Origin: Kribbella pratensis
GTDB taxonomy: Bacteria > Actinomycetota > Actinomycetes > Propionibacteriales > Kribbellaceae
DNA: 64,000 bases
NCBI RefSeq assembly: GCF_004366075.1
Contig: NZ_SODU01000001.1
Coordinates: forward strand, 2,873,134-2,937,133
Direction of reading: 5' to 3'
The notes beneath the pieces are model-generated. The model saw only the letters and a list, made by a program, of their open reading frames with translations, was not told where the DNA came from and searched no databases. A program made the position numbers and the translations under genes. Shown here in pieces: positions 1 through 8,396 of this stretch. Within the stretch, counting starts at the first letter, position 1. The number at the start of each line of letters is the position of its first letter.

Positions 1-1835
1 ATGGTGTACGTGCCGGTCGCGGTGTACTTGTGCGTCGCGGTGGCGGCCGGCTGCGGACCGACGACCGTGCCGTCGCCGAAGTCGAAGGTGTACGACGTGA
101 TGCCGTTCAGATCGGCGTCGCTCGAACCACTCGCGTCGACGGTCACCGGGGGCGACGGCGGCATGTTCACCGCCGCCGGGTCGACCACTGCCGTGGCGTG
201 TGGCGGGTAGTTGGTGACACCGGCTACCGGCTGGAATTCCAGCGCACCTCGGTCGGTGTACGCCGGGCTGCCGCTGCCCGAGTCAGGCACGATCGGGTCG
301 TCGGCGAGCGGGTTGCCGGCCTGGTCGGCCGACGCGAACCCGGTGACCCCGGCGTTGGCCGAGTCGACGGCCGCCGAGCCACCGGTCAGCCGGAAGTCGG
401 CGGATCCCGCGCCGGCGAAGTCCGGATCCACCGATTGCCCGTGGCTCTCCTGGCCGGTCGCGGTCGCGAACGCGGCCAGCGTCTTGTAGATCGTGCCGTT
501 GACCTTGGTCGACGACGCGGTGGCGTGGTTGTGCGCCGTGTCGTAGTCGCCGGTGAAGCCGGAGTACGACCCGGCGTCGACGTACAGGTCGTACTCGGTC
601 GCCGTCGTCCCGTTGTCGACCAGCAGGTTGTTGGCGATGGTCGCTCCGGTCGAGTTGCCCTCGATCGAGAGGCCGTCGCGCCGGTTCCCGTACGACGTGT
701 TGTTCAGGTACCGCACACCGGTCGAAGCCAGCGTGTCGAGGCCGTGGTCGCCGTTGCCGTAGGAGATGTTGCGGGCCACCAGTGCGCGGTGGCTGGAGCT
801 GTAGACCTGGATCCCACTGTCCTGGTTCTGGTAGGTGACGTTGCGGGTGATCGTGTTGTCCGGCGAGCTGGTGTTCACGTCGATACCGACCGAGGTGGCG
901 TTCGGGTTGACAGAGGTGTTCGCGTACGTCGTGTTGCCGGTGATCAGGTTGTTCGTCGAAGTGGACAGACCGATCCCGTGCAGACCGTTGTGGTGACTGG
1001 CGGATGCCGTGACAATGACACCGCTGGACGCGGACAGCCGGATGCCGGTGGACAGCGAGTCGTCGACAGCCGCCGCCCGGATCGTGATCGAGCTGTTCGG
1101 GCAGGTATCGACGAGGATGCCGTTGCTCGCGGACTGCGACGCCGTCACGTGGTCCACGGTGATCGCGGACGACGACAGCAGGCGGACACCGGCGAAGTTC
1201 TGTCCGCCGAACTGAAGGTTGCTGATGACAATGTTTTGACGGCTCGTGGTGGTGACGCCGAACGACTGCGCGCCGGCCTCGATCTGGTGACCGTCGCCCG
1301 GGTTGGTCCCGCCTGCGTCGACGTACAAGACCTTGGCGGTGGCGTCGTAGTACCAGCTGTTCGCTGTGGTCGTGGCGGCAGACGCGGCCGCGGCCAGACG
1401 CCGGCCGTCGAGGAACACCTGGCGCGGAGGCGACGGCGGCGCGTACGGCGAGCTCCAGGCGGTCGTACTCGTCGCGGTCCAGAGGGCCGCACCGCCGAGA
1501 GCTCGGGTCCCGAGGACGACCACACCCGGACCGTCACCCGTCACGGTGATCGGATCCGTCGACGTGCCCGAGGCACCGACGGTGATCTGCTCGCGATACG
1601 TGCCGGGAGAGATGTGCACGGTGTCACCGGGCAGGACGGCCTTCTTGGTGCCCTGGGCAATCGTGCAGAACGGTGCGGCTTGCGTCCCAGCGCCCACATC
1701 ACTGCAGGCGACTGTGTTGTTGACCCAGTAGCCGGTGCCGGCCGCCATCGCGGGACCGCCGGTGGCCACCAGGGCCAGGGACGCGGTCACGGTCATCACC
1801 GTTCCGGCTGCCAGGTTCCGTAGCCGCTGCCTCAT
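1..1835 (-). CDS. Secreted right-handed beta-helix protein with PKD-like C-terminus (partial)
   Basis: Reads on the minus strand from the ATG at 1835 and is open to the window edge (about 611 codons), so the C-terminus is missing. The N-terminus MRQRLRNLAAGTVMTV... is a typical export signal ending near AMAAG. The body is rich in short turns such as NLITGNTTYAN, NTITRNVTYQNQDSG and YLNNTSYGNRRDG, the N-x-I/V-x-x-N ladder of right-handed parallel beta-helix (Pbh1-type) proteins, often carbohydrate lyases or surface binding proteins. Close to the window edge a PKD-like signature (FDFGDGTVVGPQ, then THKYTATGTYT) is visible. It is last in a minus-strand series and resembles the protein at 8397-9722, which lacks a PKD region. 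Export and fold are well supported; the ligand or activity is unknown. Confidence 0.85.
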   Translation of the reverse strand, partial: MRQRLRNLAAGTVMTVTASLALVATGGPAMAAGTGYWVNNTVACSDVGAGTQAAPFCTIAQGTKKAVLPGDTVHISPGTYREQITVGASGTSTDPITVTGDGPGVVVLGTRALGGAALWTATSTTAWSSPYAPPSPPRQVFLDGRRLAAAASAATTTANSWYYDATAKVLYVDAGGTNPGDGHQIEAGAQSFGVTTTSRQNIVISNLQFGGQNFAGVRLLSSSAITVDHVTASQSASNGILVDTCPNSSITIRAAAVDDSLSTGIRLSASSGVIVTASASHHNGLHGIGLSTSTNNLITGNTTYANTSVNPNATSVGIDVNTSSPDNTITRNVTYQNQDSGIQVYSSSHRALVARNISYGNGDHGLDTLASTGVRYLNNTSYGNRRDGLSIEGNSTGATIANNLLVDNGTTATEYDLYVDAGSYSGFTGDYDTAHNHATASSTKVNGTIYKTLAAFATATGQESHGQSVDPDFAGAGSADFRLTGGSAAVDSANAGVTGFASADQAGNPLADDPIVPDSGSGSPAYTDRGALEFQPVAGVTNYPPHATAVVDPAAVNMPPSPPVTVDASGSSDADLNGITSYTFDFGDGTVVGPQPAATATHKYTATGTYT

Positions 1836-1857
1836 GAACTCTCCCGTGTTCGGACCA

Positions 1858-3318
1858 TCAGTGCAGAACTGCGATGGGTCGCATCCGCGCGACCGGCTTG
1901 ACCAGGCCATTACGGACCAGGACATCCAGTGCCGCGTTCACACCGCGGTCGTCGAAGTGATGGGCGTCGGTGGGCGCGCCGTCGTCGTAGCGGTACCGGC
2001 GCGTCTTCCGCTTCAGCGGGTCGTCGCCGGAGACGCCGCGAGCCACCAGATCCGACACGACGGTGCCGGCGCCGTGACAGGCGGAGTACAGGCTGGTGGC
2101 CGCATCGTCGCCGGCCACCGCGAGGTAGCTGGACGTGCGATGCGTACCGGGCAGCAGGACGGCTTGCCCGGTGTCCGCGAAGGTGGTGCCTGCCCGCATC
2201 ATCGAAGCCGGGAAGGCCCTGCACGAGTTGTGCCGGTGGACGACGCCCATCCGGTCGCCGACCGGCTCCTCGTAGATGCTGTTGTGCGGCGAGTCCACGA
2301 CCAGCCGTCCGGTCGCGCCGCCGAACGAGTCGGCCGCGATCCGGCGCAGTGCGGCATACGTCGCCGTACGGAAGGCGAAGCCGTAGTTCATCGCGGCCGC
2401 GGTCGCGAGCATCAGTCGTTGGCCTTCGTCACTGGACAGCGCGAGCGGTGTGCAGCCTGCGGTGAAGTACAGGCCGAGCCGTGCCCTGAGCTGAGCGAAG
2501 GACCGCGCTGTGCGCAGGTGGAACCAGGGCTTCAGGGCGGCGTTCACGGCCTTGATCTGGGCCGGGTAGTCCTTGCGCCGGAAGAACAGGCGGCCGATCT
2601 CACCGGTGAACACACCACCGCCGCCGTGGTACTGGATCGTCAGCTGTCCCTCGGTCACGCCGAGCTTGCCGGCACGCTCGGGATCGAGGATCTCCTCGAC
2701 CCGCTGCAGTTCGACGAAATGGTTGGAGGGCCCAACGGTGCCGAAGCGGTAGCGGGCCAGCTGGAACGCGAGCGCCGGGAGTTCCGACCGGATCCGGTCG
2801 ACACCGCCGTACCGCTCGAGGTCGATCCGGCCGCCCTCCTCGATCCGTTCGAGGTCGTCGGCCGGCGCGTCCCAGCGGTCCACGCTGAACTCGGAACCGT
2901 CCCGGACCGCCTTCACCACTTCCTGGCGGCTCAGCTCGGCCGTGCCGCGGGTGGGATACGGGTAGCGCTCGCGCACCGCACGCATGAACACGTCCACGGC
3001 CTTGTCGTCCGGCATCTCCGAGTCCACGGCGATCAGCGCCATTCCGCAGTTCACCGACGAACTGGTCAGCTCCGGCCGGATCGTGCCATTGGTCGCAACC
3101 GCGACACTCGAAGGCAGCTCCATCTTCGACTTGTGGTGGAAGTCCGGCAGAACGACCGCCGGAGCGGCCAGGTCCGCGCCCTCGACGCGATGACCGAGCG
3201 ACGCGAGCGTCTCCGGGTCGGCCGGCAGCAGGGAGCTGTCGTCGAAGACCGTCGGGGGGTGTTGACGGTTTCCGTCGAGGACGCGGACGTCCAGTGGTGG
3301 CCTGGCCTCAGTGCTCAT
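1858..3318 (-). CDS. Divergent RtcB-family (RNA ligase-like) protein
   Basis: A 486-residue protein whose motif order follows the RtcB 3'-phosphate RNA ligases: VNCGM (residues 89-93, RtcB DIGCGM), GPSNHF (His200, RtcB GNHF), YHGGGG (His231, RtcB HSGSR), DSPHN (His345, RtcB HN) and YSACHGAG (His415, the guanylylated His in RtcB). Cys91 and four His are kept. The metal-ligand Asp three residues before the Cys is Ser88, HSGSR has lost its Ser and Arg, and the usual HRKGATRA is replaced by HRHNSCRAF. It may therefore be a catalytically altered paralogue. The start ATG at 3318 lies 34 nt downstream of the dehydratase gene on the same strand, so co-transcription with sugar genes is likely. No archease or RtcA gene is in the window. 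Confidence 0.8.
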   Translation of the reverse strand: MSTEARPPLDVRVLDGNRQHPPTVFDDSSLLPADPETLASLGHRVEGADLAAPAVVLPDFHHKSKMELPSSVAVATNGTIRPELTSSSVNCGMALIAVDSEMPDDKAVDVFMRAVRERYPYPTRGTAELSRQEVVKAVRDGSEFSVDRWDAPADDLERIEEGGRIDLERYGGVDRIRSELPALAFQLARYRFGTVGPSNHFVELQRVEEILDPERAGKLGVTEGQLTIQYHGGGGVFTGEIGRLFFRRKDYPAQIKAVNAALKPWFHLRTARSFAQLRARLGLYFTAGCTPLALSSDEGQRLMLATAAAMNYGFAFRTATYAALRRIAADSFGGATGRLVVDSPHNSIYEEPVGDRMGVVHRHNSCRAFPASMMRAGTTFADTGQAVLLPGTHRTSSYLAVAGDDAATSLYSACHGAGTVVSDLVARGVSGDDPLKRKTRRYRYDDGAPTDAHHFDDRGVNAALDVLVRNGLVKPVARMRPIAVLH

Positions 3319-3352
3319 GCTCTACTCGCAGTCGTCGTCGTGGAGGTGCGGA

Positions 3353-4828
3353 TCAGTAGTCGTCCGGGTACGGCGATCCCGCACGCACCAGGCCCGGCGC
3401 CGGGCTGTACTCCGGGACGAGGTGGCGCAGATGCCGGAAGACCTCGTCGGACCGGTTGTGCGCCGCAGCGTCGTACAGTTCCCGCAGCCCGGCCCGGAAT
3501 CCGGGCACGGTGCACGGCGGCCGGGTCATCGAGATCCGCGGATGCTCGGTCGGCAGTGCCTCCTCGCCCGCTCCGAACAGCTCCTCGGTGAGCTTCTCCC
3601 CGGGACGCAGCCCGGTGTACTTGAAGTCCACCTCGCGGATGTTCAGCAGCGTCGCGAAGTTGCGCACCAGATCGACGATCCGTACCGGCTCACCCATGTC
3701 CAGCACGTACGTCGCGGAGCCGTCGGACATCCGCACCGCCTCGAGGACCAGCCCGACCGCCTCCTCGATGGTCATGAAGAACCGGCTCACATCCGGATGA
3801 GTGACGGTCACCGGCGAGCCGCTGGCCAGCTGGTCCCGGACCACATGCAGCAGCGAACCGCGGCTGCCCAGCACGTTGCCGAACCGCACCGCGGTCAGCA
3901 CCGTGCGCGTCGGCTGATGCGCGTCCAGCACCAGCTCGGCCAGCCGCTTGGTTGCCCCAAGCACCGATGCCGGGTTGGCGGCCTTGTCGGTCGAGATCAG
4001 CACGAACCGCTCCACGTCGTGGGCCACAGCGGCCTCGACCAGGTTCTCCGTACCACGGACGTTGGACTTCACGCCTTCACACGGATGGCGTTCCAGGACC
4101 GGCAGGTGTTTCAGCGCCGCCGCATGGAAGACGATCTGCGGCCGGTAGTCACGGAACAGCTGGAACAGCCGCTCCGTGTCCCGGATGTCGGCGACCACTG
4201 TGTTCTCGGTGTCCAGCAGGGCCTCACCCCACAGCTCGAGCTGGGTGCGGTGCAGATTGGACTCGTCGTGGTCCAGCATGATCAGCTCGGCCGGCCCGAA
4301 CCCATGGACCTGGCGGCACAGCTCACTGCCGATCGATCCTCCGGCACCGGTGACCAGGACCCGTTTGCCGGCGATGGCGTCCCGCGCGTGCCGGCTGACG
4401 ACGTGCATTTCTGACCGGCCGATCAGCGGCCCGACCTGGAGTGCGCGCATGTCGGTCCCCGCGATCTGGCGCTGCAGCGCCGACAGGAACGGCGGCAGGT
4501 GCAGCACCGTGACGCCCTGGCCGGCGGCTCGCAGACCGAGCTGCTTCACTTCGTGCGACGGCATCGACGGAATGGCGACTACGACGACGTCAACCTGTTT
4601 CCACTCGAGCACCTGCTCGAGATCGGCCAGGGTGCCGAGGACCTGACGTCCGCCGTACCGCCGGCCTTGCTTGGCCGGGTCGTCGTCCAGGAAGCCGACC
4701 GGATCCAGGCCGAACGAGCTGACCCGGTGCAGGTCGCGGGCCAGCGCAAGCCCGGCCTCGCCGGCCCCGACCACGATGGCCCGCAGCAGGGTCCGCTCGC
4801 TCTGACGTAGCAGCACAGGCTGAGTCAT
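3353..4828 (-). CDS. CapD/PglF-like nucleotide-sugar 4,6-dehydratase, soluble form
   Basis: A 491-residue protein. Residues about 15-140 form a CoA-binding-like Rossmann domain (VVGAGEAG); residues 155 onward are an extended SDR domain with GAGGSIGS (161-168), ADIRD and the catalytic STDKA (Thr280-Asp281-Lys282). The following VLGATK has Leu290 where family members mostly have Met, with Lys294 kept. Family members act on UDP-N-acetylglucosamine to give a 4-keto-6-deoxy sugar, the first step to bacillosamine-type sugars. The four N-terminal membrane helices of PglF/WbpM are absent, so this is a cytosolic version. The ATG at 4828 overlaps the aminotransferase stop by 4 nt (ATGA), supporting that start against a longer open frame reaching to 5395, and pairs it with the enzyme that would use its product. 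Confidence 0.9.
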   Translation of the reverse strand: MTQPVLLRQSERTLLRAIVVGAGEAGLALARDLHRVSSFGLDPVGFLDDDPAKQGRRYGGRQVLGTLADLEQVLEWKQVDVVVVAIPSMPSHEVKQLGLRAAGQGVTVLHLPPFLSALQRQIAGTDMRALQVGPLIGRSEMHVVSRHARDAIAGKRVLVTGAGGSIGSELCRQVHGFGPAELIMLDHDESNLHRTQLELWGEALLDTENTVVADIRDTERLFQLFRDYRPQIVFHAAALKHLPVLERHPCEGVKSNVRGTENLVEAAVAHDVERFVLISTDKAANPASVLGATKRLAELVLDAHQPTRTVLTAVRFGNVLGSRGSLLHVVRDQLASGSPVTVTHPDVSRFFMTIEEAVGLVLEAVRMSDGSATYVLDMGEPVRIVDLVRNFATLLNIREVDFKYTGLRPGEKLTEELFGAGEEALPTEHPRISMTRPPCTVPGFRAGLRELYDAAAHNRSDEVFRHLRHLVPEYSPAPGLVRAGSPYPDDY

Positions 4829-6048
4829 TCCGTTCCCTTTCCGGTGAGTCCCTGGTGTGCGAGGTCGGCGATCGCCGTACAGACCGCGTCGATCTGCCGA
4901 TCGGTCAGCCGTGGGTAGATCGGCAGCGACAGCAGCTGTTCGAACAGCACGTCCGCGCCGGGCAGCCCCATCGACGGGATCAGCGCGGCCTGGCTGAAGT
5001 AGGCCAGACGATGGACGGGGATGAAATGGACCGACGTACCGATCGCACGTTCGGACAGGCAGGCGATGACCTCGTCGCGATCGATCCCACCGTTCAGCTG
5101 CACCCGGATCGGGTAGAGGTGCCACGCGTGGGTGCCGGTGCCCGGATCCGGTCGGTGCGGCAGCCGGACGCCGGGGAGGCCGGCGAGCTGGTCGTCGTAG
5201 CGCGCCGCGATCTGCGCGCGCCGGCGCTGCCAGGACGGGAGGTGGGCCAACTGCGCCCGTCCCATTGCCGCCTGGAGGTCGGTCATGTTGGCCTTCAGGC
5301 CTGCCTCCGCGACGTTGTAGCGCCAGCCTCCGCCAGGCAGGTACCTCCGCCACGCGTCGGCCGTCATGCCGTGCAGCCGCGCCTTCCGCAACCACTCCGC
5401 TCGTGCCGGGTCGTCCGTGGTGACCATGCCGCCCTCACCGAGCGGAAGGTTCTTGGTGGCGTAGAAGCTGAAGCAGGTAGCACCGCAGCCCGAGCCGATC
5501 GGCGTACTTCCGGCGTACGTTCCGAGGGCGTGCGCCGCGTCCACCACCACGCGGTCCAGCGGCAGCTCGGCAGCGTCTGCCAGCCCCGGTACGTCGGCGA
5601 CGTCACCGGCCCAGTGCACCAGCGTCATCGCGGCGGGCGGGCCGAAGGACCGGACAGCGTTTCGCACGGTCGATCGCGTAGGCATGCCGGTCACCGGGTC
5701 CACGTCGACCAGAACGGGCTGGAGGCCGGCGTGGACGATCGCCTGGACAGCGCCGCAGAAAGTCATCGTCGAGCTCAGCACCAGCGATCCCGGCGGCAGA
5801 CCGAGAGACCGCAGCGCGAGTTCGATGCCCTGGGTGCAGGACGAGACGGCAACCGCGCACTCGGCGCCGACCGAGGTCGCGAACTCGCTCTCGAAGGCGG
5901 CCACCTCGCGGCCGGTGGTCACCCAACCGGACCGCAGAACACGCAGTGCGGCCGTCTGTGCCTCGGTGCTGATGTGGCAGTCCGCGAACGGTACGGCGGC
6001 CTCTTCGGCCGGTACGGCGTGCGGCACCGCATTGATCCGGGTGGTCAT
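4825..6048 (-). CDS. DegT/DnrJ/EryC1-family PLP sugar aminotransferase
   Basis: A 407-residue fold-type I aminotransferase. The PLP-binding lysine is Lys199 in SFYATKNLPLGEGG and the cofactor-binding Asp170 sits in VVVDAAHA. Family members aminate 4-keto or 3-keto nucleotide sugars. Coupling with the downstream CapD/PglF-like dehydratase suggests synthesis of a 4-amino-4,6-dideoxy sugar (PglE-like role); this is inference. I chose the ATG at 6048, preceded by GAGGGGG about 8 nt upstream, over the ATG 15 codons earlier, which would add a non-conserved extension. The acetyltransferase that usually follows in bacillosamine pathways is not in the window. Confidence 0.9.
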   Translation of the reverse strand: MTTRINAVPHAVPAEEAAVPFADCHISTEAQTAALRVLRSGWVTTGREVAAFESEFATSVGAECAVAVSSCTQGIELALRSLGLPPGSLVLSSTMTFCGAVQAIVHAGLQPVLVDVDPVTGMPTRSTVRNAVRSFGPPAAMTLVHWAGDVADVPGLADAAELPLDRVVVDAAHALGTYAGSTPIGSGCGATCFSFYATKNLPLGEGGMVTTDDPARAEWLRKARLHGMTADAWRRYLPGGGWRYNVAEAGLKANMTDLQAAMGRAQLAHLPSWQRRRAQIAARYDDQLAGLPGVRLPHRPDPGTGTHAWHLYPIRVQLNGGIDRDEVIACLSERAIGTSVHFIPVHRLAYFSQAALIPSMGLPGADVLFEQLLSLPIYPRLTDRQIDAVCTAIADLAHQGLTGKGTE

Positions 6049-6150
6049 CCCGATTGCCCCCTCAGTGCGCCCGACTGGGCCGCTGATTTCCACCGACGTT
6101 ACGGGCCGTTACCGCTGCCCGCGCCCGACGACGAGACGAGAACGGCTACG

Positions 6151-6864
6151 TCAAGAGGGTGATCCGGGCGGGCGAAGAATTTCGGACTCTTCCGTCTCGT
6201 CGATACCAGCCACTCCCAGTGAGCGGGCAAAGGCGACGAGTGCGAGCGCCGAGTGCTGCCCCGAACGGCGCAGCAGACTCTGGATGTGGGTCCGCACGGT
6301 GTTGGTGGAGACGAAGAGGTGCTGGGCGACCTCGCCCCGCGTCATGCCGGACACCAGGCAGCGCAGCACATCGAGCTCGCGGGGCGTCAATTGGTCCAGG
6401 AAATCGGCTGCGGCGCGCTGCCGATGCAGGTCCGTCAGGAGATGCGTGAGCACGGGTTCCAACGTCGAAGGCGTCAGGTACATGTGTCCTTCGACGACCT
6501 GCCAGATCGCCGCGACCAGAGCACTCCATGGGGTGGTCTTCGTCAGCCAGCCGCGCGCGCCGGCCTCCAGCGCGCGGACGATCAACCGTGCTTCGGTGCT
6601 GCCCGACAGCACCATCACAGGCGGCGAATCCGGTCTGTCACCGAGCTCGCCGAGCAGCTCGTACCCGGACTCCTCCGCCAAGGCCAGATCGAGCAACACG
6701 AGGTCGGGCCGATCCGTGCCGAGCAAGGCCCTGGCACCGTCGAGCGTCGCGGCCCGACTGACCCGGCTGATGCCCGGCTCGGTCTCGAGCAGACTCGCGA
6801 GCGCCTCGGTGAAGACACGGTGGTCGTCGACCAGCACGACAGCGACACCACCTTCGCCGGTCAC
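6151..6864 (-). CDS. LuxR/NarL-family response regulator (first of tandem pair)
   Basis: A 237-residue two-domain regulator. The receiver domain spans residues 1-125 with the acidic pair in LVDDH, the phospho-acceptor Asp in LVLLDLALA and the conserved Lys in WLTKTT. A C-terminal LuxR helix-turn-helix (LTPRELDVLRCLVSGMT...VSTNTVRTHIQSLLRR) binds DNA. It starts with GTG at 6864, overlapping the stop of the upstream regulator gene by 4 nt (GTGA). With the kinase at 7496-8134 it forms a three-gene overlapping unit directly upstream of the sugar aminotransferase gene, which suggests that locus as a target (inference). Confidence 0.92.
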   Translation of the reverse strand: MTGEGGVAVVLVDDHRVFTEALASLLETEPGISRVSRAATLDGARALLGTDRPDLVLLDLALAEESGYELLGELGDRPDSPPVMVLSGSTEARLIVRALEAGARGWLTKTTPWSALVAAIWQVVEGHMYLTPSTLEPVLTHLLTDLHRQRAAADFLDQLTPRELDVLRCLVSGMTRGEVAQHLFVSTNTVRTHIQSLLRRSGQHSALALVAFARSLGVAGIDETEESEILRPPGSPS

Positions 6865-7499
6865 CGGTGGTCACCCGTGGCCAGCTCTCCGACGTCGACC
6901 AGTCCAGCGGCGACAGCAGCCCGGGCGAGTTTTCCGCGTCCATGGACGTCGAGTTTGCGCAGGACCTGCTGAACGTGCGTCCGGATGGTGTGCCGGCTGA
7001 CACCGAGCCGCTCCGCGATCTGCTGGGTCGACAGCCCCCGCACCACCAGGTGCAAGACCTCCAGTTCTCTGGTCGTCAGCGTCTCGACGAGGGTGTGCTG
7101 CCTGCGCTGACCTCCGACCAGCCAGCCTTCGGAGACCCTCGACCCGCGGCCCACGGCTCCGATCGCAGCGGTGAGCGTGTGCAGCCCGCAGGCCTTGTTG
7201 ACCAGTCCGTCCGCGCGACCACTGTCGTAGGTGTCCCAGGCCTCGTCATCACGCGAGTCCACCAGCAGAACGACACGAGGTGCGGGCTGCAATCCCTTCA
7301 GGCGCCGGCAGACCTGTGCGGTCGTCAACGGCCCTCCGAGGAAGTCGATCACGGCCAGCTCCACCCGGGACCGAGCGACGGAGTCGAGCAACTCGGCCGC
7401 ATCGTCGGTCACGAGTACGACGTCGTGACCACGACCGCCGAGTGCCGCCGCGAGGACCGAGGCGAACAGCCATTGCTCGTCACAGATCGCCAGCCTCAT
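6861..7499 (-). CDS. LuxR/NarL-family response regulator (second of tandem pair)
   Basis: A 212-residue response regulator. The receiver part begins MRLAICDEQ, with the likely phospho-Asp in LAVIDFLGG and the conserved Lys in LVNKACG. The LuxR-type helix-turn-helix is at the C-terminus (LTTRELEVLHLVVRGLST, VSRHTIRTHVQQVLRKL). Only one acidic residue pair (Asp-Glu) precedes the phospho-site, so phosphorylation is plausible but the domain is drifting from canonical. The ATG at 7499 overlaps the kinase stop by 4 nt, which I prefer over an in-frame start at 7592 that would overlap the kinase by about 100 nt. Confidence 0.9.
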   Translation of the reverse strand: MRLAICDEQWLFASVLAAALGGRGHDVVLVTDDAAELLDSVARSRVELAVIDFLGGPLTTAQVCRRLKGLQPAPRVVLLVDSRDDEAWDTYDSGRADGLVNKACGLHTLTAAIGAVGRGSRVSEGWLVGGQRRQHTLVETLTTRELEVLHLVVRGLSTQQIAERLGVSRHTIRTHVQQVLRKLDVHGRGKLARAAVAAGLVDVGELATGDHR

Positions 7500-8134
7500 G
7501 CCGACCTCACCGGGCGGTGGCCGGCAGGCAGGCAGATCCGGACCGTCGTCCCGGCGCCAGGTGTACTGCGGATCTCCATCCGGCCCGCGCACGCACGCAC
7601 GGCCTCGGCGACCACCCGCAGACCGAGACCGGTGCCCGAGGCAACATCACCGAACCCGGGACCGTCGTCGGAGACCTCGACCCAGGCCTCGCCGTCGACG
7701 ATGTCCACGTGAACCTGAACCGTGCCCGCGCCACCTGCCGCGCGGCAGGCGTTGTCGAGCAGATTCCCGATCGCCCGGCGCAGCAGGGCCTGGTCACCGA
7801 CCACTGTCACGCGCGCGGGGCGCTCGAAGATCACCGCCGCCCGGTGGGTCACGCGGACGACGTCCGCGCACTCGCCCGCGAGCCGGCTCAGGTTCACCCC
7901 GCCGATCCGGCGAGCGTCCTGCTCGACCTCCAGCAGCTCGGCGATCGCGGCGAACTGCTGGCGGATCAGACTCATCCTGCCCAGCACCGCGGCCTCGTCG
8001 ATCGTCGCGGACGACTGTTCGGACAGCAGCAGACCTGCCGCGACGTACTGCCGCAGGTCGTGGCAGAGCCGCACCAGCGGCGCGTCGTCGGCCGACAGCC
8101 CGTTCTTGTCCCATGGCGCATTGATGACGCCCAT
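7496..8134 (-). CDS. Short soluble histidine kinase
   Basis: A 212-residue kinase with no membrane segment and no recognisable sensor domain. The H-box is LVRLCHDLRQY (His25) near the N-terminus; the ATPase half has an N-box (LLDNACRAAG), G1 (SDDGPGFGD) and G2 (GTGLGLRVV). It overlaps the following LuxR-type regulator by 4 nt, so kinase and two regulators are made together. With no input domain it may sense through a partner or act as a phosphate relay. About 185 nt upstream lie three 11-bp direct repeats (8319-8351) that could control this operon. Confidence 0.88.
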   Translation of the reverse strand: MGVINAPWDKNGLSADDAPLVRLCHDLRQYVAAGLLLSEQSSATIDEAAVLGRMSLIRQQFAAIAELLEVEQDARRIGGVNLSRLAGECADVVRVTHRAAVIFERPARVTVVGDQALLRRAIGNLLDNACRAAGGAGTVQVHVDIVDGEAWVEVSDDGPGFGDVASGTGLGLRVVAEAVRACAGRMEIRSTPGAGTTVRICLPAGHRPVRSA

Positions 8135-8318
8135 TGGTGACCCCCCTCAGGTCCCGTCCGAGCCGGCGCCCATCGCAGTCCCCGTGCCAAGCATCTGTAT
8201 GACCACGGACTGTTACGTTCGCCCGCACTCTCCTGGTCAAGCCTCCGGGCACTCACGTCTCGGTCCAGGACACCAGTAGAGGCCTGACCAGCGTGATTGT
8301 GGGGGTTTTCGCCCATCC

Positions 8319-8351
8319 GTCATGATTCGGTCATTTTCACGTCATCTTGTG
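8319..8351. promoter_or_regulatory. Three 11-bp direct repeats (response-regulator-type box)
   Basis: GTCATGATTCG, GTCATTTTCAC and GTCATCTTGTG follow each other exactly, with GTCAT beginning at 8319, 8330 and 8341. An 11-bp period is the hallmark of tandem binding by OmpR/PhoP-family regulators. The site lies in the 262-nt gap upstream of the short histidine kinase operon. An OmpR-type regulator is encoded at 11070-11735, but pairing it with this site is inference. Confidence 0.5.
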
Positions 8352-8368
8352 TCCACCGGTCTCGGACG

Positions 8369-8389
8369 GTGATCGATCACGGATCGTGA
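8369..8389. promoter_or_regulatory. Overlapping inverted repeats downstream of beta-helix gene
   Basis: GTGATCGATCAC (8369-8380) is a perfect 12-bp palindrome and overlaps TCACG-GAT-CGTGA (8377-8389). It starts 8 nt past the stop of the gene at 8397-9722, so it could be a weak terminator, or an operator for the kinase operon. No T-run follows. Confidence 0.3.
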
Positions 8390-8396
8390 CTCGATG

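Noticed and set aside
1735-3591. A 618-codon plus-strand open frame
   Set aside because: Antisense to the RtcB-like gene, with no recognisable motif or ribosome binding site.
4829-5395. N-terminal extension of the dehydratase frame
   Set aside because: It would run through the aminotransferase gene; the ATG at 4828 overlaps that gene's stop by 4 nt.
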